A stretch of 7,183 nucleotides of DNA from JARRQB01 sp965368585 (lineage in GTDB: Bacteria > Pseudomonadota > Gammaproteobacteria > Chromatiales > Chromatiaceae). A program made the position numbers and the translations under genes. The notes under the pieces were generated by a model, which saw only the letters and a program-made list of their open reading frames with translations, did no database searches and had not been told where the DNA came from. The stretch lies in assembly GCA_965368585.1 (NCBI GenBank), contig CBDUNM010000205.1:1-7183 (forward strand), read 5' to 3'. Positions 5,641-7,183 of the stretch are shown here, one piece after another (position 1 is the first letter of the stretch; each line of letters begins with the position of its first letter).

Positions 5641-7183
5641 TTGCGTAGCACTCCTTCCCGGCCACGCACCTTCGCGACCAGACGGGTAAACGAATTGATA
5701 CTGCAGTACAGGGCGAGAAAACGCTCCAGCACCGTGGCGAACAAATAGACGCCGCTTCCCGAAAAGCGCTTTTCGTCGAACTCGATCGTGACCTCCACGC
5801 CCCGGACCAAGGCACCCGCACCCCGACCCGGCATACGGGCGGTGACGAAGCGGCTGTCCACGCTCACGATGCCCTCAATCATCGCTCGCGTTTCGGCCGA
5901 ATCGCGAAAATCGTAGAGTTTCAGAATCTCGCGCAACGCCGCTGCGCCCTGCTGTCGGTCTGAAATGGATAAATGATTGAGCGTCAGATGCGATATCAGT
6001 CGCCACATTGCAGCGTGGCGCACGGGCGGCCGCAGGGTCCTGGTGGGCGCGGTCAGGCATTCGATTTTTTCGATCGCTGCAGCGCCTTGACCGAGCCGCA
6101 GGCGAGGCTCTCCTCCACCGAACGGCAAGCGGCCGGGCAGATCGCGGTTGAGACAGGTGGTTTCCACGTGCGCAATCCACTTGGGCGCTGCGGCGGGATT
6201 GAGCGCGAGATCGACAAAGGAAAGAAAGACTTCCGTACCAGGATTGCTGCTGGGCGCCGGCCGTCTGGCCGGCTTCCAATACGCGTTCGTCTCGCGATCG
6301 GTCGCGCCGTGAGTGGTGCCGAACAACGGATGATAGGTCGACTTCGCGTTGTCCGGCCCCGACGCGGTCACGCGGTCGATCGAGTACACTTCGGACGCCT
6401 TCGGACGGCGGGCATCCGGCACGACCCGGTACTCGTAGACGGTTTGATCGAGTTGAATCGGCTCCGCCCGTTTGGCGAACAGGTTGACCATCGGCGTACA
6501 ACCCAGGGCGAAGGTCTCGCGGCTGACCTTCTGTTCCAGCTCCGCCACGCTGCGGCCCAGGTAAAAATAGACGTCGACCTGCTTGCCGATCTCGGCCAGC
6601 GCGTCACCCAGACCCACCAGTTCGAAAAACAGAAACTTCTGTGGAAACGCGAAGAATTCGCTCAGCAGACGGTAGCCGATGAACGACTGCGGCGGATACG
6701 GCAGCAGTCCCTGGTCACGTTCGAATCCGACCGGTGCAATGTTATCCGAAGTCAGGAATACCGGGGCCGCGTCCGAATCGGGGTCGGCTACCGCGATCCT
6801 GATCACATCATTGAACAGCAATTCGTACAAGGGAAAGACGAACTGCCCCTGACCGCGCAGGTAGAACTGCAGCCGGTCGGGCCGCAGATCGGAAAAGCGC
6901 GCGTCTTTTGCCGTGCACGCAAGCGACAATTTGAGTACCGAAGTCACGTCGGCGAGTTCCGCAACCGGCGGGGCGTCCACGGCGGATCCGGAAAGTGCCG
7001 CATCCGCCACGCTGATCGGCCACAGCGACAGGCGATAACAGGTGCGGAATCGACACGGCTCGCCATCGACCGGCTCCGTATCGATTTCGAGGTTCGGCTG
7101 CAGTTCATAGCGACCGGCAAGATCGGCCGCCGCACGCAGCTGGATGATGGCCATGGAGGGAATCGGCGCGAGATAATGTGGAT
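5604..7183 (-). CDS. tssF: TssF, T6SS baseplate wedge protein (partial, 5' end outside window)
   Basis: TssF (older names ImpG/VasA, DUF879) is the main wedge protein of the T6SS baseplate; two copies pair with one TssG. The frame stays open to the right edge: before the internal ATG at 7154 the translation reads PHYLAPIPS, the conserved stretch that sits about 80 residues into full-length TssF. The ATG at 7154 is therefore not the start, and about 80 N-terminal residues are missing. There are 525 complete sense codons here, consistent with a family length near 600. Other family marks are CRFRTCY (7055-7035), YRLLSEFFAFPQKFLFFEL (near 6674-6616), LNHLSISD with LREILKLYDF (near 5980-5910) and the C-terminal FSGSGVYLF followed by SINSF. 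It ends with TAG at 5604, 37 nt inside tssG, and is probably the upstream member of the same transcript. No defects are seen. Confidence 0.96.
   Translation of the reverse strand, partial: PHYLAPIPSMAIIQLRAAADLAGRYELQPNLEIDTEPVDGEPCRFRTCYRLSLWPISVADAALSGSAVDAPPVAELADVTSVLKLSLACTAKDARFSDLRPDRLQFYLRGQGQFVFPLYELLFNDVIRIAVADPDSDAAPVFLTSDNIAPVGFERDQGLLPYPPQSFIGYRLLSEFFAFPQKFLFFELVGLGDALAEIGKQVDVYFYLGRSVAELEQKVSRETFALGCTPMVNLFAKRAEPIQLDQTVYEYRVVPDARRPKASEVYSIDRVTASGPDNAKSTYHPLFGTTHGATDRETNAYWKPARRPAPSSNPGTEVFLSFVDLALNPAAAPKWIAHVETTCLNRDLPGRLPFGGGEPRLRLGQGAAAIEKIECLTAPTRTLRPPVRHAAMWRLISHLTLNHLSISDRQQGAAALREILKLYDFRDSAETRAMIEGIVSVDSRFVTARMPGRGAGALVRGVEVTIEFDEKRFSGSGVYLFATVLERFLALYCSINSFTRLVAKVRGREGVLRKWRPRAGEQTLL
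5651..5656 (-). promoter_or_regulatory. Ribosome binding site of tssG inside the tssF 3' end
   Basis: AAGGAG on the minus strand, 10 nt before the tssG ATG and within the tssF coding region. It supports the start at 5640 and translation of tssG by ribosomes finishing tssF. Confidence 0.6.

Overview
The window is a stretch of a bacterial type VI secretion system (T6SS) locus. All four genes lie on the minus strand, so transcription runs from high to low coordinates: tssF (its 5' end is beyond the right edge), tssG, clpV/tssH, and vgrG/tssI (its 3' end is beyond the left edge). This order matches the tssF-tssG-clpV-vgrG order of known clusters such as HSI-I of Pseudomonas aeruginosa. The high-GC coding, the proteobacterial-type T6SS proteins and a pair of GTAG-headed REP elements suggest a gammaproteobacterium. 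This is inference; I cannot name a genus.

Layout from right to left. Positions 7183-5604 hold tssF, a baseplate wedge protein lacking about 80 N-terminal residues. It overlaps tssG (5640-4525, baseplate) by 37 nt. A 153-nt spacer (4524-4372) follows, with a possible weak promoter and a strong Shine-Dalgarno sequence. Next is clpV (4371-1645), the AAA+ unfoldase that recycles the contracted TssB/TssC sheath. A 267-nt spacer (1644-1378, plus the base before the vgrG ATG) holds two tandem REP-like elements, 87 nt apart, and a separate short hairpin. The last gene is vgrG (1376 to the left edge), with the gp27-like hub and the start of the gp5-like OB fold visible. vgrG has no stop codon in the window. 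The long open frame on the opposite strand (45-1397) is only its antisense shadow.

Together, TssF and TssG form baseplate wedges around the VgrG spike hub, and ClpV disassembles the sheath after firing. All four frames are open with no frameshift, and the key motifs of ClpV are present, so this part of the apparatus looks functional. I found no undescribed system. The least ordinary sequence is the REP pair between clpV and vgrG, whose hairpins differ by a compensatory base-pair swap, and the acidic segment in the ClpV middle region. Any effector, immunity or adaptor gene linked to this vgrG would lie to the left of the window.
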